Assembly (NCBI GenBank): GCA_903933475.1
Contig: CAIZKE010000190.1
Span: 1 to 14,820, forward strand
Length of the DNA stretch: 14,820 nt
Reading direction: 5' to 3'
Source: an uncultured Alphaproteobacteria bacterium
Lineage (GTDB): Bacteria > Pseudomonadota > Alphaproteobacteria > Caulobacterales > Caulobacteraceae
Shown here: positions 5,332-12,422 of the stretch, piece after piece
How the letters are laid out: each line of letters opens with the position of its first letter
How positions within the stretch are numbered: the first letter of the stretch is position 1
Notes under the pieces: model-generated
Told to the model about the DNA's origin: nothing
The model's input: only the letters and a program-made list of their open reading frames with translations
The model's database searches: none
Translations under genes and position numbers: made by a program

Positions 5332-7143
5332 GTGACGCCAACGCCCCCGAGCCCCGTCCTGACCATCGAGGACCTGCACATCGATTTCCAGACCCGGGAC
5401 GGGTCGGTGCCGGCGGTCCGGGGCGTTTCGCTCGAGGTCCTGCCCGGCGAGACCCTGGGGGTGGTGGGCGAGAGCGGCTCTGGCAAGAGCCAGACCTTCA
5501 TGGCGGTCATGGGCCTGCTGGCGCCCAACGGCCGGGCGACCGGGTCGGTCCGCTTCGAGGGCCAGGAGATCCTCGGGGCGCCCAGCCGGGTGCTCAACGG
5601 CATCCGGGGCACCGGCATGGGCATGATCTTCCAGGACCCCCTGACCGCCCTGACCCCGCACCTGCGAATCGGCGACCAACTGGGCGAGCCCCTCAGACGC
5701 GGGCGGGGCCTGTCGGCAAGGGAGGCCCGGGCTGAGGCCCTGCGCTGGCTGGACCGGGTTCGCATCCCGGATGCGGCCCGTCGGCTGGACCAGTATCCCC
5801 ATGAGCTGTCCGGCGGCATGCGCCAGCGGGTGATGATCGCCGGTGCCATGGCCTGCGCACCCCGCCTGCTGATCGCCGACGAACCCACCACAGCCCTCGA
5901 CGTGACGGTCCAGGCCGAGATCCTCGACCTCATGGAGGAACTGGCCCGGGAAAGCGGTGCCGGCCTTGTCCTGATCACCCACGACATGGGGGTGGTGGCG
6001 CGCCTGGCCGACCGGGTCTGCGTGATGAAGGACGGCACCTATGTCGAGGCCGGTCCCGCCGCCGAGGTCTTCGCCCGCCCGCGGACCGACTATGCCCGGA
6101 ACCTGCTGGAGGCTGCGCCCCGTCTCGACCGGCCGGACCGCGGAGGCCGCCCCAGCCCGGCGCCCGTCCTCGCGGATGCGCCCCTCGCCGTCGAGGCCGA
6201 GGACCTTAAGGTCTGGTTCCCCGTCCGCCAGGGCCTGTTCGGCCGGAAGGCCGAGCTCCGGGCCGTGGACGGCGTCAGCCTGGAGATCCGGCAGGGCGAA
6301 ACCCTAGGCGTGGTGGGCGAAAGCGGCTGTGGCAAGTCGACCCTCTCCCGGGCGGTCCTGCGCCTGATCCCTCGTACAGCCGGCGCCATCACCCTGCTGG
6401 GCCGGGACATTCCCGAGGCGGACCGGGAGGCCCTGCGCGCCGCCCGCCGCGACCTGCAGATCGTCTTTCAGGACCCCCTCGCCAGCCTCGATCCCCGGAT
6501 GCCGGTGGGCGATTCCATCGCCGAGCCCCTGGGCATCTTCCGGCCCGACCTCGACCGGCGTGGCCGGGAGACCGCGGTCCGCGCCATGATGGAGCGGGTT
6601 GGCCTGTCCGCGGACCTGATCAACCGCTATCCCCACGAGCTTTCCGGGGGTCAAAACCAGCGGGTCGGTATCGCCCGGGCCATGATCCTGAAGCCCCGGG
6701 TGGTGGTCTGCGACGAGGCGGTCTCGGCCCTCGACGTCTCGATCCGCGCCCAGATCATCGACCTGCTGATCGACCTCCAGGGGGAGTTCGGCATGGCCAT
6801 GATGTTCATCAGCCATGACCTGGCCGTGGTGCGGGAGATCAGCCACCGGGTGATGGTTCTCTACCTGGGCCGGGTGGTGGAGTTGGCACCTGCCGACCGC
6901 ATCTTCGAGGACGCCCGTCACCCCTATACCCGCGCCCTGCTGTCCGCCGCCCTGATCCCCGATCCCGCCGTCGAGCGGCGGCGTCCCCGGGTGCGCCTGA
7001 CCGGGGAGCTTCCGAGCCCCCTCGATCCCGAGGGCGCCCTGCGCTTCCTGCCTTCACGCCGGGGCCAGACCCCGGTCTACCGCCCCCGGTTGGAGGCCGT
7101 CGCGCCTGGCCACTGGGTCAGTGAGTTTGATCCGCCCGCCTGA
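5332..7143 (+). CDS. Fused two-domain ABC transporter ATPase, peptide/oligopeptide (YejF/Dpp-Opp) type
   Basis: A 603-residue protein with two complete ABC ATPase domains joined in one chain, as in YejF or GsiA. Such proteins power uptake of peptides, microcin C or glutathione with two permeases and a binding protein. Domain 1: Walker A GESGSGKS (46-53), signature LSGGMRQR (159-166), Walker B LLIADEPTTALD (179-190), H-loop His217. Domain 2: Walker A GESGCGKS (329-336), signature LSGGQNQR (437-444), Walker B VVVCDEAVSALD (457-468), H-loop His495. A linker of about 25 residues (264-288) joins them. The C-terminal tail keeps TGELPSPL and APGHWV from the oligopeptide-ATPase extension, but its usual cysteines are absent. 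No permease or binding-protein gene lies next to it, so partners must be elsewhere. A hairpin with a T-rich tail overlaps the stop codon. Confidence 0.92.
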   Translation: MTPTPPSPVLTIEDLHIDFQTRDGSVPAVRGVSLEVLPGETLGVVGESGSGKSQTFMAVMGLLAPNGRATGSVRFEGQEILGAPSRVLNGIRGTGMGMIFQDPLTALTPHLRIGDQLGEPLRRGRGLSAREARAEALRWLDRVRIPDAARRLDQYPHELSGGMRQRVMIAGAMACAPRLLIADEPTTALDVTVQAEILDLMEELARESGAGLVLITHDMGVVARLADRVCVMKDGTYVEAGPAAEVFARPRTDYARNLLEAAPRLDRPDRGGRPSPAPVLADAPLAVEAEDLKVWFPVRQGLFGRKAELRAVDGVSLEIRQGETLGVVGESGCGKSTLSRAVLRLIPRTAGAITLLGRDIPEADREALRAARRDLQIVFQDPLASLDPRMPVGDSIAEPLGIFRPDLDRRGRETAVRAMMERVGLSADLINRYPHELSGGQNQRVGIARAMILKPRVVVCDEAVSALDVSIRAQIIDLLIDLQGEFGMAMMFISHDLAVVREISHRVMVLYLGRVVELAPADRIFEDARHPYTRALLSAALIPDPAVERRRPRVRLTGELPSPLDPEGALRFLPSRRGQTPVYRPRLEAVAPGHWVSEFDPPA

Positions 7144-7171
7144 CCCGGAAGGCGGGCGCGCTTTCCCTTTT
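7134..7171 (+). terminator. Probable intrinsic terminator after the ABC ATPase
   Basis: GCCCGCCT (7134-7141) pairs perfectly with AGGCGGGC (7150-7157) around an 8-base loop, followed within a few bases by the T-rich CTTTCCCTTTT (7161-7171). The stop codon TGA sits at the start of the loop. The T-run is interrupted by C residues, so strength is uncertain. The 5' arm can also pair with CGGGCGGA at 7172-7179, an alternative fold lying before ilvA. Confidence 0.5.
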
Positions 7172-7216
7172 CGGGCGGAGCGACTAGGGAAGACCCCTGA
7201 AAGCCGCAGGTCTGCC

Positions 7217-8419
7217 ATGAGCCTCACCCTCGCTGATGTCCGCGCCGCCGCCGAGCGTATCGCCGGCCAGGTCGAGCGCACGCCCATGCGCCGGTCGCAG
7301 ACCCTCTCCGAGATCACCGGGGCCGAGGTCTGGGTAAAATTCGAGAACCTGCAGTTCACCGCCGCCTACAAGGAGCGCGGGGCCCTCAACACCTTGCTGC
7401 AGCTGTCGGACAATGAGTCCCGGCGGGGCGTCATCGCCGCCTCGGCCGGCAACCACAGCCAGGGCCTTGCCTACCACGCCGCGCGCCTGGGCGTGCCGGT
7501 GACCATTGTCATGCCCCGCAGCACCCCCTTCGTGAAGGTCCAGCAGACCCGCGCCTTCGGCGCCGACGTGGTGCAGGAGGGCGACTCCTACGACGAGTCC
7601 GCCGCCATCGCGCGGAAGCTCTGCGACGAACGCGAACTGACCTTTGTCCACCCCTTCGATGACCTGAAGGTCATGGCCGGCCAGGGCACGGTGGCCCTGG
7701 AGATGTTCGAGGAACAGCCCGACATCGAGGTCCTGCCGGTGCCCATCGGCGGTGGCGGCCTGATCGCCGGCTGCGCCACCGTGGCCAAGTCCATCAACCC
7801 GAATTGCCGCGTGATCGGCGTCGAGCCGGCCATGTATCCGTCCTTCACGGCGCGCATGCGGGGCGTCGAGGCCATCACCGGCGGGGCGACCATCGCCGAG
7901 GGCATAGCGGTCAAGCGGGTCGGTGACCTGACCTACGGGATCGCCCGCCCTCTGATCGACGAGGTCCTGCTGCTCGAGGAGTCCTATCTCGAGCAAGCGG
8001 TGGCCCTGTTCTGCAACGTGGAGAAGACGGTCGCCGAGGGCGCCGGTGCGGCGGCCCTCGCCGCCCTCCTGGCCTATCCGGACCGGTTCCAGGGCAAGAA
8101 GGTCGGGGTGATCCTCTGCGGCGGCAACATCGATACCCGCCTTCTCGCCTCGGTCCTCACCCGCCAACTGGTCCGGGATCAGCGCCTCGTTTCCCTGCGG
8201 ATCATCGGAGATGACCGCCCGGGACTCCTGGCCAATGTCTCGGCCCTGATCGGCCAGATGGGCGCCAACATCGTCGAGGTGGCCCACAACCGCCTCGCCC
8301 TCGACGTCCCGGCCAAGGGTGCGGAATTCGACATCATGATCGAGACCCGCGATGCCCGGCACACTGAGGAAATCATTGAGGCCCTCAGGGCCCGGGGCTA
8401 TCCGCCCCGCCCGGTCTGA
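7217..8419 (+). CDS. ilvA: Threonine ammonia-lyase (threonine dehydratase), ACT-domain form
   Basis: A PLP enzyme of 400 residues that deaminates threonine to 2-oxobutanoate and ammonia, the first step toward isoleucine. The PLP lysine is Lys52 in TAAYKERGA; SAGNHSQG (76-83) and the phosphate-binding GGGGL (178-182) complete the fold-type II signature, and CGGNID (301-306) is the usual late motif. One ACT domain follows from about 325 (VSLRIIGDDRPGLLANVSA), so this is the medium-length form with a single ACT domain, not the long E. coli IlvA with two regulatory repeats. The ATG at 7217 has GCAGG 6 bases upstream. An FKBP lipoprotein gene follows after 11 bases and is probably cotranscribed. 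The biosynthetic IlvA and catabolic TdcB roles cannot be separated for certain; the C-terminal ACT domain favours a regulated enzyme. Confidence 0.95.
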   Translation: MSLTLADVRAAAERIAGQVERTPMRRSQTLSEITGAEVWVKFENLQFTAAYKERGALNTLLQLSDNESRRGVIAASAGNHSQGLAYHAARLGVPVTIVMPRSTPFVKVQQTRAFGADVVQEGDSYDESAAIARKLCDERELTFVHPFDDLKVMAGQGTVALEMFEEQPDIEVLPVPIGGGGLIAGCATVAKSINPNCRVIGVEPAMYPSFTARMRGVEAITGGATIAEGIAVKRVGDLTYGIARPLIDEVLLLEESYLEQAVALFCNVEKTVAEGAGAAALAALLAYPDRFQGKKVGVILCGGNIDTRLLASVLTRQLVRDQRLVSLRIIGDDRPGLLANVSALIGQMGANIVEVAHNRLALDVPAKGAEFDIMIETRDARHTEEIIEALRARGYPPRPV

Positions 8420-8424
8420 AGGAG
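8419..8424 (+). promoter_or_regulatory. Ribosome-binding site deciding the FKBP start
   Basis: AAGGAG directly abuts an ATG at 8425 but lies at a normal 6-base distance from a second in-frame ATG at 8431. The second ATG is therefore preferred, which removes two residues from the lipoprotein signal peptide. The site also overlaps the ilvA stop codon (8417-8419), which suits translational coupling. Confidence 0.65.
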
Positions 8425-8430
8425 ATGCCG

Positions 8431-8931
8431 ATGCGCCTGCCCGCCCTTGTCCTTGTCGCCAGCCTCGCCCTCATGGGCGCCTGCCAGCGCGGGCCCGACC
8501 CCCAGGTCCTGGCCGCCAACGCCGAGGCCGGCAAGGCCTTCCTGGCCAAGAACACCTCGGAGGCGGGGGTGCAGACCCTGCCTTCCGGCCTTCAGTACCT
8601 GGTGGTCCGCTCCGGCCCGGCCGACGGCGTGCGGCCGCTGCCCGGCGACCAGGTCAAGGTCCACTATGAGGGCAAGCTCCTCTCCGGTGAGGTGTTCGAC
8701 AGTTCCTACGACCGCGGCGTCCCCGCCGTCATGCCGCTGGACGGCCTGATCCCCGGCTGGGTCGAGGCCCTGCAGCTGATGCGGCCCGGCGACGAGTGGC
8801 GGATCTTCGTCCCCGCCGACCTCGGCTATGGCGAGGAGGGCGGCGGCCCGATCCCGCCCGGCGCGACCCTGGTCTTCCGGATCGAGCTGATCGACGTCCT
8901 TCCGGGACCCCGGCGCGTCTCAGGCGGCTGA
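8431..8931 (+). CDS. FKBP-type peptidyl-prolyl isomerase, predicted lipoprotein
   Basis: A 166-residue protein with a signal peptide ending in LMGAC, where Cys18 is the likely lipid-attachment site, then a linker and one FKBP domain (about 45-157). It should speed cis/trans proline isomerisation during folding in the periplasm or at a membrane surface. FKBP pocket residues are present: Tyr79 (VHYEG), Phe89-Asp90 (EVFDSS), Ile107 and Trp110 (LIPGWVEAL), Tyr133 (LGYG) and Phe149 (LVFRIEL). The lipobox has Met at the -3 position rather than Leu, slightly off consensus, so a secreted soluble form is possible. It follows ilvA by 11 bases. Its last 12 bases overlap the end of the convergent glycosyltransferase gene. 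Confidence 0.93.
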   Translation: MRLPALVLVASLALMGACQRGPDPQVLAANAEAGKAFLAKNTSEAGVQTLPSGLQYLVVRSGPADGVRPLPGDQVKVHYEGKLLSGEVFDSSYDRGVPAVMPLDGLIPGWVEALQLMRPGDEWRIFVPADLGYGEEGGGPIPPGATLVFRIELIDVLPGPRRVSGG

Positions 8932-9969
8932 GTCGCCGTTTCGGCGCGCACGGCGGATCACCACCCGTCGGCCGAGGAGGTCGAGGGGATTCCAGGTCAT
9001 CGCCCGGGCGATGTCCCAGGAGGAGGCCTTGCGGTTGGCCTGGGTGCGTTGGCGGGCGGCGAAGGCCGCAGGCAGGTCGACGAGGGCCGCTCGAGCGCCC
9101 TTCAGGTTCGGTCCCAGTCGCCCCTGTCCCGCCAGCCGCAGGAACAGGATGGCGGTGGCCAGGGCGTGCAGGGGCAGGGTCAGCCAGAACAGCAGGGGCG
9201 GGGTGTCCTTGATGAAGACCCGGATGCGGTTGCGCGCGCCGTGGAAGCTGGCAAAGTCGGACCCCGCACCACCGGTGGACGCCGAGCCGACGTGGTCGAC
9301 CACGGCGTCGGGGATGACCCTGCAGGCACCGCCCGCCAGCCGGATCCGGTAGCCCAGGTCAACGTCCTCGCAGTACATGAACAGGTCTTCGTCGAACCCG
9401 CCCAGGGCCTCGAACAGGGACCGCCGGATGAGCATGGCACCCCCGCAGGCCGAGAAGCATTCGCCCTCCGCCACCGGACCCGGATCGGGCAGGCCGTAGC
9501 CGCCGCGATAGGGGATGCCGGGCAGGCTCATCACGTCGCCCAGGCCGTCGAGCCGGCCCTCCGCCCCCGCCATGGTCTGGCGGCAGCCGAAGCATTCAAC
9601 CCCGGGATTGCGCGCGGCACCCGCGAGCAGGCGCTCAAGCCAGTCCGGTGCAGCGAAGGCGTCGGGATTAACCAGGGCCAGCCAGTCGCCCCTGGCCTGT
9701 CGCGCGCCGAAATTGACCCCGGCCGCGAAGCCCAGGTTGGCGCCCGCCTCGATGAGCCGCACCTGGGGCAAGACCCTGGCCGCTGCCTGGGGGGCGCCGT
9801 CCGTGGAGGCGTTGTCGACCAGCAGGATCTCCAAGGGCGGCAGGGTCTGCTGGGTCAGGGCCAAGAGGCACCGGGCAAGGTCGTCCCCGGACTGCCAGGC
9901 GACGACAATGACGCTGACAGAGGCCTCTGGAGGCCTGTCAGGCTTGTCTTTCGCCGCGTCCCGCGCCAT
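8920..9969 (-). CDS. Family 2 glycosyltransferase, rhamnosyltransferase-like
   Basis: A 349-residue GT2 (GT-A fold) enzyme that transfers a sugar from a nucleotide donor, probably at the inner face of the membrane for lipopolysaccharide, exopolysaccharide or glycolipid. Motifs: VSVIVVAW (18-25), LLVDNASTD (49-57), NLGFAAGVNFG (78-88), the DXD-type NPDA (101-104), and FMYCEDVDLGYR (197-208) with the acidic pair near the acceptor site. Residues about 257-280 form one hydrophobic segment that may anchor the protein. The ATG at 9967-9969 has GAAGGG 8 bases upstream; an upstream GTG (9976-9978) abuts that site and is less likely. It diverges from rfbC across 44 bases, and RfbC contributes to dTDP-rhamnose, which fits a rhamnosyl donor without proving it. 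The 3' end overlaps the FKBP gene by 12 bases. Confidence 0.9.
   Translation of the reverse strand: MARDAAKDKPDRPPEASVSVIVVAWQSGDDLARCLLALTQQTLPPLEILLVDNASTDGAPQAAARVLPQVRLIEAGANLGFAAGVNFGARQARGDWLALVNPDAFAAPDWLERLLAGAARNPGVECFGCRQTMAGAEGRLDGLGDVMSLPGIPYRGGYGLPDPGPVAEGECFSACGGAMLIRRSLFEALGGFDEDLFMYCEDVDLGYRIRLAGGACRVIPDAVVDHVGSASTGGAGSDFASFHGARNRIRVFIKDTPPLLFWLTLPLHALATAILFLRLAGQGRLGPNLKGARAALVDLPAAFAARQRTQANRKASSWDIARAMTWNPLDLLGRRVVIRRARRNGDSAA
9914..9941 (-). other. Hairpin inside the 5' end of the glycosyltransferase coding region
   Basis: CTGACA/TGTCAG (9914-9919 with 9936-9941) and GGCCT/AGGCC (9922-9926 with 9931-9935) make an 11-bp stem with a two-base bulge and CTGG loop. It begins 28 bases downstream of the start codon in the minus-strand message. 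The codons concerned lie in the poorly conserved N-terminal leader and the first strand. It could slow translation initiation or be a DNA-binding site; both are inference. Confidence 0.35.
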
Positions 9970-10013
9970 GCGTCGCACCCTTCGCGGCCTTGCCGCCCGT
10001 TTTCGGGAGCTCC

Positions 10014-10571
10014 ATGACGATCCTGACGCCCCTGGCCCTTCCCGAGGTCCTGCTTATCACGCCGCGCCGCCATGGCGATGCGCGGGGATGGTTCTCCGAG
10101 ACCTGGAGCCGCAAGTCCCTGGCCACCGCTGGCCTCGACATCGACTTCGTCCAGGACAACCAGGCCTTCAACGCCCGCAGCGGGACCGTCCGGGGCCTTC
10201 ACTTCCAGACGGCGCCCCATCCCCAGGCCAAGCTGGTACGCGTCCTGGCCGGGGCCATCCTCGACGTCGCCGTTGACGTGCGGGCAGGTTCGCCCACCCG
10301 GGGGCGCTGGGTCTCGGCCCGGCTGACCGCCGAGGGGGGGGAGCAGCTCTTCGTGCCCCGGGGCTTCGCCCACGGCTACTGCACCCTCTGTGATGACGTC
10401 ATGCTGGCCTACAAGGTCGACGGCGACTATGCGCCGCAGACCGAGGGCGGCGTGATCTGGAACGATCCTGACCTCGCCATTGACTGGCCGGTCCCGCCAG
10501 ACCGGGCCGTCCTTTCGGACAAGGATCTTCTCCTGCCCCGCCTCGCGGATCTTCCGCCCCTGTCTTTCTGA
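10014..10571 (+). CDS. rfbC: dTDP-4-dehydrorhamnose 3,5-epimerase
   Basis: A 185-residue cupin-fold epimerase (RmlC family) converting dTDP-4-dehydro-6-deoxy-glucose to dTDP-4-dehydro-rhamnose, the third step of dTDP-L-rhamnose synthesis. RmlC marks: HGDARGWFSETW (20-31), QDNQAFNARSGTVRGLHFQ (47-65) with the catalytic-base His63, VPRGFAHGYCTL (114-125) and LAYKVDGDY (131-139) with Tyr133 as likely acid. The ATG at 10014 has GGGAG 4 bases upstream and gives the normal family length; an earlier TTG at 9990 would add eight residues unlike the family start. The other rhamnose genes (rfbA, rfbB, rfbD) are not in the window. A divergent glycosyltransferase lies 44 bases upstream, and tesB follows after 22 bases. 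RmlC homologues acting on other dTDP-sugars exist, so the exact product is less sure than the family. Confidence 0.92.
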   Translation: MTILTPLALPEVLLITPRRHGDARGWFSETWSRKSLATAGLDIDFVQDNQAFNARSGTVRGLHFQTAPHPQAKLVRVLAGAILDVAVDVRAGSPTRGRWVSARLTAEGGEQLFVPRGFAHGYCTLCDDVMLAYKVDGDYAPQTEGGVIWNDPDLAIDWPVPPDRAVLSDKDLLLPRLADLPPLSF

Positions 10572-10593
10572 GTCCCCCATATCCAGGCGCCGC

Positions 10594-11427
10594 ATGTCCG
10601 AAGACAACGAAATCCTGACGCTCCTCGACCTGGAGACCCTGGACACGGACCTTTTCCGGGGGTTCAACCCGCCCTTCGAGACCCGCCGGATCTATGGCGG
10701 TCAGGTGGTGGCACAGGCCCTGGCCGCCGCCTACCGGACGATCGAGGACCGGGTCTGCCACTCCCTGCACAGCTATTTCATCCGGCCCGGGAACCCGAAG
10801 CTCCCGATCCTGTTCCAGGTCGACCGGGCCCGGGATGGAGGATCGTTCAGCGTACGCCGGGTGGTGGCCATCCAGAACGGTAAGCAGATCTTCAACCTGG
10901 CGGCCTCCTTCCAGGTTCCCGAGACCGGCTTCGAGCACCAGCTGCCCATGCCCGAGGTCCCGCCCCCGGAAACTCTGAAGAATGAGGAAGAGCTTCGCGC
11001 CGAGGTCGGCCTCGACGTAACGACCCGGCGGATCTGGCCTGTGGAGCTCAAGCCCTGCGATCCCGTCCCCCATGGCGTCGTCGGCGTCCGCGAGCCGGTG
11101 GACATGTGCTGGTTCCGCACCCGCCTGCCTCTGGGCGCCGACGTTGCCGTCAACCAGTGCGCCCTGGCCTATGGCTCGGACATGACCCTGATGGACCCCT
11201 CCCTGCGTCCGCACGCCGTGGACTGGGACAGCGGCCGGCTGCAGGCGGCCAGCCTCGACCACGCCATGTGGTTCCACCAACCAACCGACTTCCACGACTG
11301 GCACCTTTTCGTCCAGGACAGCCCGTCCGCCTCGGGCGGGCGGGGCTTCAATCGGGGCCAGATCTATGCCCGTGACGGAAGGCTGGTGGCCGAGGCCGCC
11401 CAGGAGGCCCTGATCCGCTGGCGCTGA
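10594..11427 (+). CDS. tesB: Acyl-CoA thioesterase II
   Basis: A 277-residue double hot-dog protein, close to the 286 residues of E. coli TesB, that hydrolyses medium- and long-chain acyl-CoAs in the cytoplasm. The N-terminal repeat shows FRGFNPPFETRRIYGGQVVA (21-40) and SLHSYFIRPG (57-66). The C-terminal repeat holds the catalytic triad by comparison with E. coli TesB: Asp196 in YGSDMTL, Ser220 in SLDHAMWFH (Thr in E. coli) and Gln270 in AAQEALIR. The Ser for Thr swap keeps the hydroxyl and is common among homologues. The ATG at 10594 has only a weak AGG upstream. It lies 22 bases after rfbC and 69 before the GST gene, so joint transcription with one or both is possible. Confidence 0.94.
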   Translation: MSEDNEILTLLDLETLDTDLFRGFNPPFETRRIYGGQVVAQALAAAYRTIEDRVCHSLHSYFIRPGNPKLPILFQVDRARDGGSFSVRRVVAIQNGKQIFNLAASFQVPETGFEHQLPMPEVPPPETLKNEEELRAEVGLDVTTRRIWPVELKPCDPVPHGVVGVREPVDMCWFRTRLPLGADVAVNQCALAYGSDMTLMDPSLRPHAVDWDSGRLQAASLDHAMWFHQPTDFHDWHLFVQDSPSASGGRGFNRGQIYARDGRLVAEAAQEALIRWR

Positions 11428-11467
11428 CGCTGCGTCACGGTGGCCCGCCGGCGAAATCCGTGACAGC
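11425..11467. promoter_or_regulatory. Overlapping inverted repeats between tesB and the GST gene
   Basis: TGACGC-T-GCGTCA (11425-11437), starting on the tesB stop codon, is a perfect 6+6 inverted repeat. Its right half also pairs with CCGTGAC at 11458-11464 (GTCACGG at 11434-11440, 17-base spacer). No T-run follows, so it is a poor terminator. An operator or processing hairpin for the GST and crotonase genes is possible but unproven. Confidence 0.3.
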
Positions 11468-11496
11468 GTGTGCTCCGGTTTCGGCCGGGGGAGCTC

Positions 11497-12411
11497 ATGG
11501 ACCTGATCCTGCATCACTACGACGCCTCGCCCTTCTCGGAGAAGGTGCGGATCGTCTTCGGCATGACCGGCCAGTCCTGGTCCTCGGTGATCACGCCCAA
11601 CATCCTGCCCAAGCCGGACCTGACGCCGCTCACGGGGGGCTATCGGCGGGCGCCCGTGCTGCAGAGCGGCGCGGACGTCTACTGCGACTCCATGGTCATC
11701 CTCGACGAACTTCAAAGGCGCACGCCCCTACCCGGAGACCAGGGCCTGGCGGGCCTGAGGGGGATCGGTCTCTGGGCGGACCGGCTATTCTTCCAGGCCA
11801 CGGTTCCGGTGATCTTCGGGGAACTGGGTCACCTGACGCCCAAGGCCTTCATCGCGGACCGCGAGAAGCTGTCGGGGCGGCCCTTCGACGTGGGGGCCAT
11901 GGCCCAGGCGGCGGGGCCCATGCGGGTCCAGTGGCGGGGTCATGCCGCCTGGATTGACGACGCCCTGGGCGATGCACCCTTCCTGGCGGGCGAGCGCCCC
12001 GGCCTGGCGGACGCCTCGGCCTGGATGAACATCTGGTGGCTGAGGGGCGCCCTGCCTGACACCTACGCCCGCCTGACAGCTGGCCTTGACCGGCTGGAGG
12101 CCTGGCGCGGCCGCATGGCGGCGATCGGCCATGGCGTGCGGAAGGACATCACCGGGGCGGACGCCCTGGGCGTCGCCCGCAGCGTCCGGCCCGCGGACCC
12201 GCCGCCGCATGATCCCAATGACGCCCTTGGCCTGTCCCCCGGCGATCCGGTGGTGGTCATGGCCGACGACTATGGCCGGGACCCCATTTCCGGAACCCTG
12301 GTGGCGGCTTGCCACAACCGGTTGATCCTGGCGCAGGAGACCCCTGACCTGGGCCGTCTGCACCTGCATTTCCCCCGGGTCGGCTACATCGCCGTCCCCG
12401 GCAAGACCTGA
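11497..12411 (+). CDS. Glutathione S-transferase family protein with extra C-terminal domain
   Basis: A 304-residue protein, against about 200-230 for ordinary GSTs. Residues 1-78 form a thioredoxin-like GST N-domain: HHYDASPFSEKVRIV (6-20) with candidate catalytic Ser11/Ser14, the cis-proline loop RAPVL (51-55) and the gamma-glutamyl-binding DS (64-65). Residues about 85-215 form the helical C-domain with LADASAWM (170-177). Then follow about 80 extra residues (222-304) rich in beta-type sequence, including PGDPVVVMADDYGRDPISG (248-266) and LHLHFPRVGY (288-297), which resembles a small beta-barrel. The ATG at 11497 follows GGGGGAG; an upstream GTG at 11470 lacks a site. The crotonase gene starts 11 bases after the stop, so the two are probably cotranscribed. 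Substrate unknown. Confidence 0.88.
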   Translation: MDLILHHYDASPFSEKVRIVFGMTGQSWSSVITPNILPKPDLTPLTGGYRRAPVLQSGADVYCDSMVILDELQRRTPLPGDQGLAGLRGIGLWADRLFFQATVPVIFGELGHLTPKAFIADREKLSGRPFDVGAMAQAAGPMRVQWRGHAAWIDDALGDAPFLAGERPGLADASAWMNIWWLRGALPDTYARLTAGLDRLEAWRGRMAAIGHGVRKDITGADALGVARSVRPADPPPHDPNDALGLSPGDPVVVMADDYGRDPISGTLVAACHNRLILAQETPDLGRLHLHFPRVGYIAVPGKT

Positions 12412-12422
12412 AGGAGACTTAC

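Noticed and set aside
7184..8362. A 392-codon open frame opposite ilvA
   Set aside because: Antisense shadow of a complete threonine ammonia-lyase; the composition is typical of reverse-strand translation.
9049..10017. A 322-codon open frame opposite the glycosyltransferase
   Set aside because: Antisense to a gene with all GT2 motifs; Gln/Gly/Ala-rich with no family resemblance.
11434..11464. Intrinsic terminator of tesB
   Set aside because: The 7-bp stem has a 17-base spacer and no T-run after it; listed only as a possible operator or hairpin.
10399..11715. A 438-codon minus-strand frame across rfbC, tesB and the GST start
   Set aside because: It crosses three clear plus-strand genes and their gaps, and shows no domain.
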